Assembly (NCBI GenBank): GCA_977017575.1
Contig: CDRNVI010000012.1
Coordinates: forward strand, 1,054,001 to 1,118,000
DNA length: 64,000 bases
Source: Paramoeba atlantica
Taxonomy: Eukaryota; Discosea
Direction of reading: 5' to 3'
A program made the translations under genes and the position numbers. Below, in pieces: positions 36,327 through 46,267 of this stretch (positions within the stretch are counted from its first letter, which is position 1; each line of letters begins with the position of its first letter). Below the pieces are notes generated by a model. It was not told where the DNA came from, did not search any database, and was given only the letters and a program-made list of their open reading frames with translations.

Positions 36327-38747
36327 ATGGAATTCGTCCCACTTTCCCCTTTATCCAGGGTGCATTGTAATCTGCTCAGCGTCGATTTGGGGTCCTCCGG
36401 CACATTTCGCGTTCTTCTTGACTGTGGGTGGAGGGAAGATTTCGATCCATCGCTGGCGAAAGCGCTTCGTGGGTGTGCACCACTCTTGGATGCTATTGTA
36501 ATTACGCATGGAACTGTGTCGCACATCGCAGCACTTCCCTATCTTATTGGCGTCCTTCGCGTTTCGTGTCCCGTCTACGCTACTGTTCCGGCTACTCGAT
36601 TGGGGCATCTAACATGTGTTGAAATGTTTTATAATCGCTCAACTGATATTATTTTGCCCTCTGTAGATTGCTACACTGCTGCTGATATCGATACAACATT
36701 CTTTCCTAATCGTATTACCGAGGTTGATTTTGAGGAACGTGTCGAGCTTCCACGTGGCCTCACCCTTCAAAGTGTATGTGCGGGACATACACTTGGCGGG
36801 AGTGCGTGGAAAATCACTTCCATTTCGTCTGACACCATTCTATATAATCCAGAGTGTTCAACAAGCAGAAACTTTTTTCTTCCTTCAATATCACAATTAA
36901 ATTTTTTACGCTCAGAGATAATATTAGTGTCATCTTCTTGCGCTCGTCGCACAGTATGTTCGGAAAGTTTTGAAGCGTGCGCTGAACCAATTTTGAAAAC
37001 GATTTGTGAAACGTTGCACAATAATGGGAATGTGCTTATACCATGCGATGCAGGTGTTGAGGTGCTTCCTTTCTTGCTTTACGTCGACCGCGAATGGCGT
37101 AAAAAGGGAATGGCAAATTATCCTTTGGTTTTCCTTTCTCATACAGCCATAATCTGGTCTGATCTCATTAAATCTCTTTCGAGCTATGCGTCAGAGGACG
37201 TGCAGCGTGCCGCACTTGAAGGAAAGAATAATCCTCTGGATTTAAAGCGACGCAAAAATATGTTATTTTGTCGGGATATTACTGAAATTCGTGAGCTCTC
37301 TGGACCGAAAGCGGTTTTTGCTACTCCTTTTAGCATGTGTGCGGGATGGTCTCAAGAACTTTTATTGATGTGGTGCGATGACCCCAAAAACACTATCATA
37401 TCTTTAGATCAGTCAAATAACGATGGCGTAATGAAACGAATTGTCGATGACATGAACGAGGCGAGACGTCCTTCAACTTATACTTTGCGTGTTTTTTCTC
37501 GTGAAACAGGAGAAGAATATGATGATAGCATTTCGGAAACCAGTTCTTCCAGTTCCTCAACGCCCATAAAATCTCGAAATTTTAATAACCTTGACGAAAT
37601 ACATTCCCCTTCATCAGATGGGGAAATTGATCAAAATACTTCCCGCGAGCGAATTCTTAATCCCAAAGAAGGGGAAATACGTCCCGGAGTATTCGTCTCT
37701 CGAGAGGTTAGGGGGGCACTACGTAAAAACCAAGGACTACTTGCGAATCCGGCCATCCTTCAGTTTCCTTTTTCAGATCCTACAAGTCCCACTTGTGCGG
37801 AATACGGTTCGGACATTCCGCGCGAGCTGCTTTGCGCGTGGCGAACTCAGAAAGGCAGAGTCAAACCCAATGTAGAGCAGGTGAGAGAATCTCAGTCAGA
37901 TGAGCGAAAAATATCAGAATATACATGTAATGCCCAAAATGATTCAGAGAATCACATTGATGAGCATGCTACAGAAATAGGTAGCTCTGCACTTCAAGAA
38001 CACGGGGCGACACAGGTTGTAGGGAGGTTAGATCTTTCTAAGAAGCTTCGAAATTACAACGTACAGTGTCGCGAGCAAATAATGCAATTGCGAGCAAAGG
38101 TTTATTCCTCAATACTTGTTCCTTGTATGGACTTTACCGCTCTGACATCGGTACTACGTTCTCTTAGCGAAAAGACTCGTAAAGTGTGCTTCATAGGAAG
38201 TAAAGAAGAGAATGAGTCCGTTCGAGAATGGGTGGCAGAATATCTCCCAGAGTCACGAGTGTGGTATGCCGAGGATACAACAGCGAAGCTCGTTCTCTCT
38301 TCACCCATTCAGTGTACTATTCACATTCATCTCGAAACGCTTAAAAGTGGAAGACAGCATCATATTGCTAGCGAAGACTGTAATCTATTAACTCTACGCG
38401 GGGAATTTGTACCTTTCAAGGAGAGTAATGGAGATAGAGAAGCTGAAACTGAAAATGACGATTCGTCTCGTCGAGCTCAACAGGATCACTATTCTATTGT
38501 TCCATCTTCTGAAAAGGTGTATCATACACCTCCTACTGTATTTGTGGGAGAAAGCAGTTCATCTTCTATTTCTACGTCTCTTCAAAGGAGCTATGTAAAT
38601 CATACCTCACACTTGGATATGCTAATGCTACAGGATTCTCTCTTACTTCACAGCGAAAAACAGGGTGATTTATGTATGGAGATGGTGGTATCTTCTACTG
38701 CGTTGAATGCACGCAGAGCTGTACGGGCTCACTTTGTCGAAATATAA
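36327..38747 (+). CDS. CPSF2: CPSF100 (CPSF2/Ydh1) cleavage and polyadenylation factor
   Basis: An 806-residue homologue of the 100 kDa subunit of the cleavage and polyadenylation specificity factor, part of the nuclear complex that forms mRNA 3' ends (in kinetoplastids coupled to trans-splicing). The beta-lactamase fold is clear: FRVLLDCGW, then LDAIVITHGTVSHIAALPYLIG, CPVYATVPATRLGHL, CAGHTLGGSAWKI, DDPKNTIISL. As in other CPSF100 proteins the zinc-binding HxHxDH motif is degenerate (HGTVSH), marking the inactive partner of CPSF73. A low-complexity acidic insert (about 390-470) and the family C-terminal domain follow (FTALTSVLRSLSEKTRKVCFIG). ATG 36327 chosen; the upstream frame uses GTG. 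Confidence 0.9.
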   Translation: MEFVPLSPLSRVHCNLLSVDLGSSGTFRVLLDCGWREDFDPSLAKALRGCAPLLDAIVITHGTVSHIAALPYLIGVLRVSCPVYATVPATRLGHLTCVEMFYNRSTDIILPSVDCYTAADIDTTFFPNRITEVDFEERVELPRGLTLQSVCAGHTLGGSAWKITSISSDTILYNPECSTSRNFFLPSISQLNFLRSEIILVSSSCARRTVCSESFEACAEPILKTICETLHNNGNVLIPCDAGVEVLPFLLYVDREWRKKGMANYPLVFLSHTAIIWSDLIKSLSSYASEDVQRAALEGKNNPLDLKRRKNMLFCRDITEIRELSGPKAVFATPFSMCAGWSQELLLMWCDDPKNTIISLDQSNNDGVMKRIVDDMNEARRPSTYTLRVFSRETGEEYDDSISETSSSSSSTPIKSRNFNNLDEIHSPSSDGEIDQNTSRERILNPKEGEIRPGVFVSREVRGALRKNQGLLANPAILQFPFSDPTSPTCAEYGSDIPRELLCAWRTQKGRVKPNVEQVRESQSDERKISEYTCNAQNDSENHIDEHATEIGSSALQEHGATQVVGRLDLSKKLRNYNVQCREQIMQLRAKVYSSILVPCMDFTALTSVLRSLSEKTRKVCFIGSKEENESVREWVAEYLPESRVWYAEDTTAKLVLSSPIQCTIHIHLETLKSGRQHHIASEDCNLLTLRGEFVPFKESNGDREAETENDDSSRRAQQDHYSIVPSSEKVYHTPPTVFVGESSSSSISTSLQRSYVNHTSHLDMLMLQDSLLLHSEKQGDLCMEMVVSSTALNARRAVRAHFVEI

Positions 38748-38895
38748 GTTGAAATATGACGTTGAACTGTTTATTAAGTGGTATCTCAATTTATTTCCCT
38801 TTCCACTTTTCGTGGTCGTCGCTTCGAAAGCCTTTAACATAAATTTCTATAATTTTTGTAGAAGTGTCATACAAACAAAAGTAACATAATCAAAA

Positions 38896-40338
38896 ATGAA
38901 AATAGATATTCATGCCAAGAGAGCTTCCTACGCACAGCAGAGAGGAGCATCCTGTGAATTTAAACCTGAACGGCACGAACAGCCATCGAATGAGCCTAGG
39001 TATGTGCTTCCATCATCAGATTTGGATGACTGCGATAAAAATCAAAAGGTTGAAACTACAGTCACTCCGTGGGAGGTGCAAGGTGAAGTCGATTACGAAA
39101 AGTTGATTCGCGATTTTGGAAGTGAACCTATAACTGCGGATATGGTTGAAAGTCTTAAAATTTTGACAAACTCACGACCCCACCATTTCTTATCTCGTAA
39201 CATTTTCTTTAGTCATCGTGATTTTCATCGTATTTTACAGGCACACTCTAGTGGGACGCCTTTTTACCTGTATACAGGAAGAGGGCCTTCCTCCGAGGCC
39301 ATGCATTTGGGTCACCTTGTCCCGTTTCTCTTTACAAAGTGGTTACAAGACGTTTTTGACGTTCCTTTGGTGATACAAATTACGGATGACGAGAAGTACC
39401 TTTGGAAAGACATCACGATGGAGAAAATGGACCGCATCGCGCATGAAAACATTAAGGACATCATTGCTTTGGGTTTCAATCCCCAGAAAACGTTTATCTT
39501 TAAAAACTACGAATACCTTGGATCTATGTACCGCGTGGTGTCAAAGATTCAACGCGGTGTCACTGCCTCCCAGGCGCGTAATTGCTTTGGCTTTCGTATG
39601 GAAGACAACATTGGAAAGTGGTCCTTCCCAGCCATTCAAGCCGCTCCCTCTTTTGCTGCAGCTTTTCCTCATCTCTTCCCAATGCCAGAAAAAGAACAGA
39701 GGAACGTACTGTGTCTCATTCCTTGTGCGATTGACCAGGACCCCTACTTTCGTCTCACGCGGGATATTGCACCGAGGCTGGGGTGGCCCAAACCTGCGCT
39801 ACTGCACAGCATCTTCTTCCCCGCTTTGGTCGGTCCACATACCAAGATGAGTGCCTCCGCCTCTCACACGTGCATTTACCTCACCGATACACCGGAAATG
39901 ATAAAAGATAAAATCTCTCGGTATGCTTTTAGTGGCGGGGGCGCGACGCGTCGAGAGCATCTAACCCTTGGGGGGCACGCGGAGATAGACGTCCCGTTAC
40001 AATGGCTGCGATTTTTTATGGAGGATGAGAATAAACTCGCGGAGCTCACCTGGGGGTACCGCACGGGACGAGTCTCCACGTCTGAAGTGAAGAAAGTGCT
40101 TATTGAGGTGCTGCAGAAAATAGTAGCGGAACATCAACGAGCTAGGGCATTGGTCACAGATGCTGATGTCAAATCATTTACTTGTGTGCTTTCAAACAAA
40201 CCAAAGAATCAAGGAGAAAACGTGACCAACAGAACATCTGTTAACAAGAAATGTATGCGTGAGAAACTCACGAAGTTTTGGACTGCTGCATGTCTTCGTC
40301 TCAGCAAAAGCAAAGCATGCTTTCGGAATTTGATTTGA
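38896..40338 (+). CDS. Tryptophanyl-tRNA synthetase, eukaryotic cytosolic type
   Basis: A 480-residue class Ic aminoacyl-tRNA synthetase that charges tRNA-Trp. Eukaryotic-type features: TPWEVQG leading into the catalytic core, FYLYTGRGPSSEAMHLGHLVPF with the HIGH-class motif HLGH at 137-140, FVFDVPLVIQITDDEKYLWK-like stretch, CAIDQDPYFRLTRDIA, and the KMSKS-class motif KMSAS at 317-321. The C-terminal helical domain is complete. A basic tail of about 55 residues after the conserved part (KKCMREKLTKFWTAACLRLS) is not typical; it could be a species-specific extension. Start gives a 60-residue N-terminal extension with no mitochondrial signature. Confidence 0.95.
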   Translation: MKIDIHAKRASYAQQRGASCEFKPERHEQPSNEPRYVLPSSDLDDCDKNQKVETTVTPWEVQGEVDYEKLIRDFGSEPITADMVESLKILTNSRPHHFLSRNIFFSHRDFHRILQAHSSGTPFYLYTGRGPSSEAMHLGHLVPFLFTKWLQDVFDVPLVIQITDDEKYLWKDITMEKMDRIAHENIKDIIALGFNPQKTFIFKNYEYLGSMYRVVSKIQRGVTASQARNCFGFRMEDNIGKWSFPAIQAAPSFAAAFPHLFPMPEKEQRNVLCLIPCAIDQDPYFRLTRDIAPRLGWPKPALLHSIFFPALVGPHTKMSASASHTCIYLTDTPEMIKDKISRYAFSGGGATRREHLTLGGHAEIDVPLQWLRFFMEDENKLAELTWGYRTGRVSTSEVKKVLIEVLQKIVAEHQRARALVTDADVKSFTCVLSNKPKNQGENVTNRTSVNKKCMREKLTKFWTAACLRLSKSKACFRNLI

Positions 40339-40559
40339 TGTATTGTAGTTTTTTAGTCCATTGTCTGGAACAATGTCCACTGCTCATTTTAAATAAGCGT
40401 CTTGTCGGGTAAAAAATTATTTACCGTATTTTATGGACATGATACACATTGCTTACTACGTGGAGAGCGTAAGTTCATAGTTTGAGTTAAATCTTTGAGT
40501 ATCTGTTGCGGACAGAAGGATAATTTTCAAACGATACTTTTCTGTTAATGCATTGATCA

Positions 40560-40880
40560 ACACATCTTCCAGTGTAAACAACACAGGTACTGGCAGAGGT
40601 ATTGAGTCTGGAAGCCTCGAAAGGATTCGAATCACTCAGCCTCCTTGGTAGCCACGAGGCACTTGGCCTTGAGGCTGAGGCCGATGCACTTAGTTTCCCT
40701 TCCTAGGGAAGACATTGCCTGAGCATACAAGGAGAGAGCAGCAATAGTTACATCAACCAAGTTGAAATCCGTGGAAAACTTGTCCGTGCATTTTTGTGTA
40801 CCTATTTATAAAAGCATGAGGCCGAGGTGGTCCCCCTGCCTCAATCCCTTGCTGATGATAATCTTTTCATCTCAAAATAC
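40560..40880 (-). pseudogene. LINE reverse-transcriptase fragment
   Basis: On the minus strand the translation reads KIIISKGLRQGDHLGLMLL, which matches the RT signature KGLRQGDPLSPLLF of non-LTR retrotransposons. Further downstream, GRETKCIGLSLKAKCLVATK resembles the later 'GL.iN..KT' block. Stops interrupt it and no endonuclease or tail is visible, so it is a short dead piece of a LINE. It ends where the next TIR element begins. Confidence 0.5.
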
Positions 40881-41340
40881 TACCGTATACGGGGGGGGGG
40901 GCACGAAAACTAACAAGGTCCGCATTTTAGCGTCCTGAGGCCGTTTGAGCTGATTTTTGTCGCAAACGAGAGATCTCGTTCTGAATATCGTGTCTACACT
41001 ATTTGGATCCCGTTTCTTCTCAAAAACAATTATTTACAAAATACTGGAATTTTGGCCAAAATATTTTGCAAAAAGTACTGAAAAATGTAAAAAGGTTTAT
41101 TTTTTCTTCTTTTTACCTTATTTTGGGCAAAGGGAATAGATTAAAACGTCGCCAGCTATCACCAGAACAGTGTTCATATCTTGTGCACATTGTTTGTGCA
41201 CACAAACAACTATTCCGGATACGGCACGTATGATGAACTGTTCAGAGAGCTCTGTTTCTCGGTACAAAGCTGCTATTCCAAAGGCCAAGGAATTGTTGAA
41301 CGAATGTCACGAGGCGTGTGTAAACCATAGCTGTAAAATT

Positions 41341-42200
41341 GCGGTGGTTGTAAAACTACCGCTCTACACTCGATTATTGAAGAAAAAGTGAACAAAAACA
41401 GTGAAAATATAAAGGGGAACACAGTAATATAATAGAAGAAAAAAATATAAAAGGGGGCTCCGGTGGACCAAAACTGAAAAATTGAAAAAAATGGGGGGTC
41501 CAGGGGGGGGTCATGGTCGAGCAAATTTTTTCGAAAAAATTAGTTTTCGAAAAAAAAACGCAGAAAGGGTAGCCGGGGTCTTGGCGCGCATTTTCCACCC
41601 CCCTACCCGGGGGTGACCCCCCCGCGTATCCGCAGGACGGGTCCGCCAAGTTCGGATTTTTTCGGAAAAAACATTTTGAAAAAAATTTCAACTTGGCGAA
41701 AAAAATGGCAAAAAAATATTTTTCCAAAATCGTTTCCCCTATTGTATTTTGATAGTTTGGGACCTACACTAGCTTTCTCCGCAGTTGTTTTCGCAAGGTA
41801 TCCCTTCTTCTAACCGTGGTGCGCCCCTCAAAATGACTCATTTTTGACTATAAAAGGTGAAAAAGTATTTTTCGGACCCAAATGGGCCTTTTTGTGTCGA
41901 AAGAATGGTATGGTTGGAGTCGTATTCTCTACCCAATACGTTCAGTAGGGTTCATGCTTACGAGTGATTTCCCACACGAAAATGTCGGATTTAGTGCTCT
42001 GACAGCAAAAATACGCGAAAATCACCCCATTTTTACCCGAAATTCGGCTATTTTTGGCTATAATCTTTCCGTTTTTCAGGCTAAATTTTCTTTTTTAGGC
42101 TCTTCGTTAAACGCGGTGGTAGTTTTCAACGCGAAGAGCGCAGCATGAGTGACTTCTAAGTTGAAAACAACCACCGCGTTTAACGAAGAGCCTAAAAAAG
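41341..42200 (+). mobile_element. Hairpin-bounded unit, copy A
   Basis: About 0.86 kb of sequence repeated in opposite orientation at 44513-45428. One end is the hairpin gcggtggtt-gtaa-aactaccgc (41341-41362). The other is a large hairpin with arms 42092-42130 and 42160-42199 (core cgttaaacgcggtggt). The motif aagtgaacaaaaacagtgaa occurs just inside the first end and again just past the second. No coding frame is convincing; runs such as FFGKNILKK are low-complexity shadows. It sits inside the TIR transposon. Mechanism of movement unknown. Confidence 0.7.
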
Positions 42201-42249
42201 AATTGAAAAAAAAGTGAACAAAAACAGTGAAAATTTCAGTAATCATGTT

Positions 42250-42335
42250 AATTTATTAATAATTATTAATAATTGACCCTTTCTTTTAATAATAATTATT
42301 CATAATTATTATTAAAATTATTAATACAGCTATGG
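42250..42335. repeat. AT-rich palindromic tract
   Basis: Runs of ttaataattatt and its complement form overlapping palindromes. This may be an unstable or melting-prone site; nothing else supports a function. Confidence 0.6.
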
Positions 42336-42956
42336 CGTAAACACGCTAAAGAGACACCCCACGCGCCTCGCTACACTACGTGCGCGTGGAGGTGGGAATA
42401 CTGGCTATTAAGACCTACTTTCTGGGTACTTTTTGGGCCGTGGTACGTAAAAATTACGAATTTTACCCGTTTTTCAATTTGCAAAATCTTTAAATTTTCA
42501 CTTTTGTAACTCATTGGAAACGTTTTCCGGTGAACGTTTTTGTATTTTAAATAGCGTAGACACGATATTCAGAACGAGATCTCTCGTTTGCGACAAAAAT
42601 CAGCTCAAACGACCTCAGTACGCTAAAATGCGGACCTTGTCAGTTTTCGTGCCCCCCCTGTATATCCCTCAGTAATACCTAGTGTACCTACCTATCTACC
42701 TACTCGAAAAAACTTTCATTTGTTTTCCCCCTATTTTCCGGTACATCTTAAGTAAATTGTTTTATTATTTTAAGTTACCTTACAGTACTAATCGAATTTT
42801 CATAAAACCATGCTCACTTTACGTGGCTTTAGTGTAAGCGCTTCAAACAAATGTATGTCATTGCTTCGCGATGATTGCAGCACTTTTTCTTGGGCCTTTG
42901 GTTCAAAACAAAGCGCACACGAAGCTTAACATTATGATCATTCAAAATCTGTAGTC

Positions 42957-43328
42957 ATGATGCCTCTTTTAAAACGAACGATTTCTATGAGAGATGATCT
43001 AGCCATATCTCTTTTAGTTAAGTTGAGGAAGGATCATAAGACGCCGTGTTCCCACCCTTCTCCTTGTCGAATAACAAAAGACTCTTCACCGATATTGGAC
43101 CAGCGCGCCATTTCTTGCCCTTTACAATACCATAGCACATGCATGAACAAAAGTGGACTGATTGCTCCAAGTTCCCCACTTTGCGGTGGTTATGAACTTC
43201 TACAAACTATAGATTCGGATTACTTTACTTTTGACATTAGATCAGAAAATGAAGCAGCTGGTGCTCATGCATTGATGAAAATCCATGATTTTCTTGGCAA
43301 GCTAGAGGGGAGCTTATCTCCTGTGTAA
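42957..43328 (+). CDS. Small hypothetical protein between inverted units
   Basis: A 123-residue open frame starting ATG-ATG, with mixed residue composition, six cysteines and a C-terminal half (SDYFTFDIRSENEAAGAHALMKIHDFLGKL) that looks helical and protein-like. No family recognised. It is on the + strand like the confident genes and is the only credible frame in the 5 kb repeat nest. No pyrimidine tract is obvious upstream. It could be a real small gene or the remains of one. Confidence 0.4.
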   Translation: MMPLLKRTISMRDDLAISLLVKLRKDHKTPCSHPSPCRITKDSSPILDQRAISCPLQYHSTCMNKSGLIAPSSPLCGGYELLQTIDSDYFTFDIRSENEAAGAHALMKIHDFLGKLEGSLSPV

Positions 43329-43581
43329 GTCGAAATCATGTACTTTGAGCCATCTAACGGAAATGTGTGGTGCTCATTATCTCGTTTTCTTATAACGTGG
43401 GTAGTGTTTACTGCAACGTCATAAATGCTATTTACGCTTGCATATCCATGTTTTTTTATGAATCTCTGATAAAATTTTTTAGTGAAACTACAATTTAACT
43501 AATTAGATATTTCTTTCCGCGTACCGTTGCTGATACTGTTGTAGGTTCGGATTTCTTGCTTCCAGCTTTTTGTATTAAAAA

Positions 43582-44090
43582 TCACTGTCCCCCCTACTTA
43601 AGAGTCCTTTTTGACGGAGCCTCGGGCTGCCTGCGGCGCGAAACGCCGCCAGATTTTTTTCTTTTTCTTTGATTTTTTTAGTTGTCTTCCCGTTGCGTTT
43701 AGTTGCATTTTTAGTATTTCCAAACTATTTATACTTGATGGTACTCCAAGGAAGGAGCAGACTACGGGCAGGCATGGTACACAACCATCCTCCTCAACCC
43801 CCTTCAACTCTCTCGCGAAATGATCGAAGTAATTTTATCAAATTCATAAAATTTACCACTCCTCATGTGAGTGCGCAACGGGGAAGTATGGTCAGGACCT
43901 CCTCGTGGTCTTCCCTGGCACTGCTATCTTATCGATAATACAGACGCCGACCTTCATTAGACAAAAAGTAGAGAAAAAAACATAGACAAAAAAGGAACCG
44001 GCCATATTGAAATTTTATGAAAAAATGCTGACCCCCCCACTTAAGAGTCCAAATGCCCAAAATCGGCGGACTCTTAAGTGGGGGGGACAG
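43582..44090. mobile_element. 509-bp MITE-like element
   Basis: The terminal inverted repeats are 24-25 bp and nearly perfect: actgtcccccctacttaaga (43582) against the complement of tcttaagtgggggggacagt (ending 44090). A third copy of the motif at 44031-44049 forms a local hairpin with the right end. No coding potential. A GC hairpin with T-run lies near the left end (43632). Confidence 0.75.
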
Positions 44091-44197
44091 TATGTCAAAG
44101 TGGTAAAGTGGTGGAATACTGTCTCCCCCGTTTATGTGGAGCCTCTTGACTTCCGCGCAATATTTTACTAGCAATTACACCCCCGCCAAAAAGTATT

Positions 44198-44512
44198 GTT
44201 CACAAAAATGGCCTACACAAAAGTATTGTATTTAATAGTGTCGACCATTTTTTTGAGTTTTGACCTGAATTTTAGTTGTTTTTTTCGAATTTTCAGGAAA
44301 TTAGCATAATGAGTTCTGATATACGCGGCCACTTGATCACCTCGAGGGAAGCTGAGTGATTTCTCTCCTATTTTTGTGCTTCACTATACGTTTACACAGA
44401 TCCGATATGATAATGTCCAACTTTTTGGAGGCCAGTGGAAAATCGTGAAAATCGACAAAAAGCATTGTATTTATTAGTATCGATCAAACATTCGTGGTCG
44501 ATACCAATAAAT
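44198..44512. repeat. Small inverted/direct repeat cluster
   Basis: caaaagtattgt occurs twice (44192 and 44217), and tattgtatttaatagtgtcgacc is echoed at 44464 as tattgtatttattagtatcg; the latter folds with ggtcgataccaataaat into a hairpin (44466-44511). It looks like another decayed miniature element, directly abutting copy B. Confidence 0.5.
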
Positions 44513-45428
44513 TTAGGCTCTTCGTTAAACGCGGTGGTTATTTTCAACTTCAAAGTCACTCATGCTGCGCTCTTCGCGTTGAAAACTACCACCGCGTTTA
44601 ACGAAGAGCCTAAAAAAGAAAGTTTGGCATGGAAAGCTGAAGAAAACAGAAAGATTGTAGCCAAAAATAGCCGAGTTTCGTGTAAAAATGGGGTCATTTT
44701 TGGGTATTTTGGAGCACTAAATCCGACATTTTCGTGTGGGAAATCACTCGTAAGCATGAACCCTACTGAACGTATTGGGTAGAGAATACGACTCCAACCA
44801 TACCATTCTTTCGACACAAAAAGGCCCCTTTAGGTCCGAAAAATACTTTTTCACCTTTTTCGGTCAAAAATGGGTCATTTTGAGGGGCATACCACGGCTC
44901 GAAGAAGAGATATCTGGCGAAAACAACTGCGGAGAAAGCTAGTGTAGGGCCCAAACTCTCAAAATACAATAGGGGAAACGATTTTGTAAAAAAAAAAATT
45001 TGCCATTTTTTTCGCCAAGTTCAAATTTTTTCAATTTTTTTTTCCGAAAAAATTCGAATTTGGCGGATCCATCCTGCGGATACGCGGGGGGGTCACCCAC
45101 GGGTAGGGGGTGGAAAATACGCGCCAAGACCCGGCCTACCGCTTCTGCGGGTTTTTTTAGAAAAATATTTTTTTCAAAAAAAAAATCGTGCGGTAACCCC
45201 TCTAGGACCCCTCTAGACCCCCCCCATGGACCCCCCCCGGACCCCCCCATGGACCCCCCCCTAGACCCCCCATTTTTTTCAAATTTTATTTTCGATTTTG
45301 GACCACCGGAGCCCCCTTCTATATTTTTTTCTTCGATTATATTATTGTGTTCCTCTTTATATTTTCACTGTTTTTGTTCACTTTTTTTTCAATAATCGAG
45401 GGTAGAGCGGTAGTTATACAACCACCGC
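44513..45428 (-). mobile_element. Hairpin-bounded unit, copy B (inverted)
   Basis: The reverse complement of copy A over nearly its whole length. The large hairpin is now at the left (arms 44513-44550 and 44578-44615), and the small hairpin gcggtagttatacaaccaccgc at the right (45407-45428). Differences from copy A are mostly substitutions plus a C-rich insertion of repeated 'ggacccccc' units near 45200-45270. Copies A and B form inverted arms about 2.3 kb apart. The LRR gene starts 138 bp further on. Confidence 0.7.
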
Positions 45429-45565
45429 AATTACAATACGTTTTGGCGGGGGTGTATATGCAGTCGGATTCTCGCACAACTTTTTTAGCTTATCGAATTT
45501 TAATAATCTTTTATGTACGAAAGAACTTTTGTTCCTGTGTTCTTATTGTTAACTTCTTTATTGGT

Positions 45566-46267
45566 ATGAACGCTGCTGGCATCAGTTGTAAGGATCCGTT
45601 TCCATGTGAAACAGAAATGACTGGCAGTGGTAATAGCTTACACTCTACTGAAGGTTTAGGAAGCAATCAACAAAGTGTATCCCGGGCAGGAAAAGTCAGG
45701 AAGTCCACATTGCCGCAGGAATTCCAACTCTTCCGTGTTGTCAAGAATGTGCGAAACACGCACAGTTCTTGGTTGGACACCGTACCGATATGTGAGTGGA
45801 GCGGAGTCATTTGCGAAGATGGACAGGCAAAAGAAATATATTGGGGGTGGCGCGACTTGTCGGGAACAATAGATTTTGAGTCCTTGCCTCACTCTTTAAA
45901 TGCGTTTTCCGTTTGCACAAATGATCTCTCCGGGAACGTAGCTTTCGAGAATCTGCCACAAGTTCAGTATTTTAGCTTAACCAAAAATGCCTTCTCAGGT
46001 ACTCCAGTGATCGAATATCTCTCAAATAATTTAATTGTGCTATTTCTAAGTTACAACGATCTTGAAGGTTTCGTCGATTTTACGACCCTTCCCACATCTT
46101 TGAAAGAATTATGGTTACGGGCAAACGAAAAGTTGACCGGTGATTTGGACATTCCAAAACTTCCACTTTTGCTTCAGTATGATGTGGCATGGACTAGCAT
46201 TACAGTATCAAATGGAAGGGAAAATAGATGGCTTTCGACTCCCTTAAAACATGGCTTGCTCTGGTAG
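45566..46267 (+). CDS. LRR-family protein 6
   Basis: A 233-residue LRR protein. The frame is open back to 45347 (GTG) and contains an earlier ATG at 45458, but the tract gttcctgtgttcttattgtt lies just before 45566 and a start there fits the leader length of the family better, so I use it. The leader is longer than in most relatives (MNAAGISCKDPFPCETEMTG). Family motif RAGKVRKSTLPQEFQLF; cap SWLDTVPICEWSGVICEDG with both cysteines; then GTIDFESLPHSLNAF and about four repeats (LPTSLKELWLRANEKLTG). Tail TPLKHGLLW. It follows inverted unit B closely. Confidence 0.83.
   Translation: MNAAGISCKDPFPCETEMTGSGNSLHSTEGLGSNQQSVSRAGKVRKSTLPQEFQLFRVVKNVRNTHSSWLDTVPICEWSGVICEDGQAKEIYWGWRDLSGTIDFESLPHSLNAFSVCTNDLSGNVAFENLPQVQYFSLTKNAFSGTPVIEYLSNNLIVLFLSYNDLEGFVDFTTLPTSLKELWLRANEKLTGDLDIPKLPLLLQYDVAWTSITVSNGRENRWLSTPLKHGLLW

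Larger units (their letters stand above)
40886..42665. mobile_element. TIR DNA transposon (1.8 kb) with nested insertion
   Basis: The ends are near-identical inverted repeats of about 117 bases: 40886-41004 and 42549-42665, both containing cacgaaaact, aaggtccgcattttagcgt, gtttgagctgatttttgtcgc and gagatctcgttctgaatatc or complements. Left of the centre is a remnant reading RRQLSPEQCSYLVH followed, in another frame, by IPDTARMMNCSESSVSRYKA, a helix-turn-helix like that of Tc1/IS630-type transposases. The right half is interrupted by a separate hairpin-bounded unit (41341-42200). Frame changes show it is inactive. High TIR identity suggests fairly recent insertion. Confidence 0.75.

Noticed and set aside
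40590-40650. Possible tRNA suggested by ggattcgaatcac
   Set aside because: The T-loop-like motif is present, but the candidate A box is only about 30 bases away and no acceptor stem pairs. The stretch reads better as part of the LINE fragment.
41613-41813. Open frames inside hairpin-bounded unit A (and the equivalents in B)
   Set aside because: Phe/Lys-rich low-complexity translations of A/T homopolymer runs; the frames are not preserved between the two copies.
45347-45565. Upstream extension of LRR gene 6 with hydrophobic N-terminus
   Set aside because: It begins at GTG, overlaps inverted unit B and covers a pyrimidine tract; the apparent signal sequence is translated repeat.
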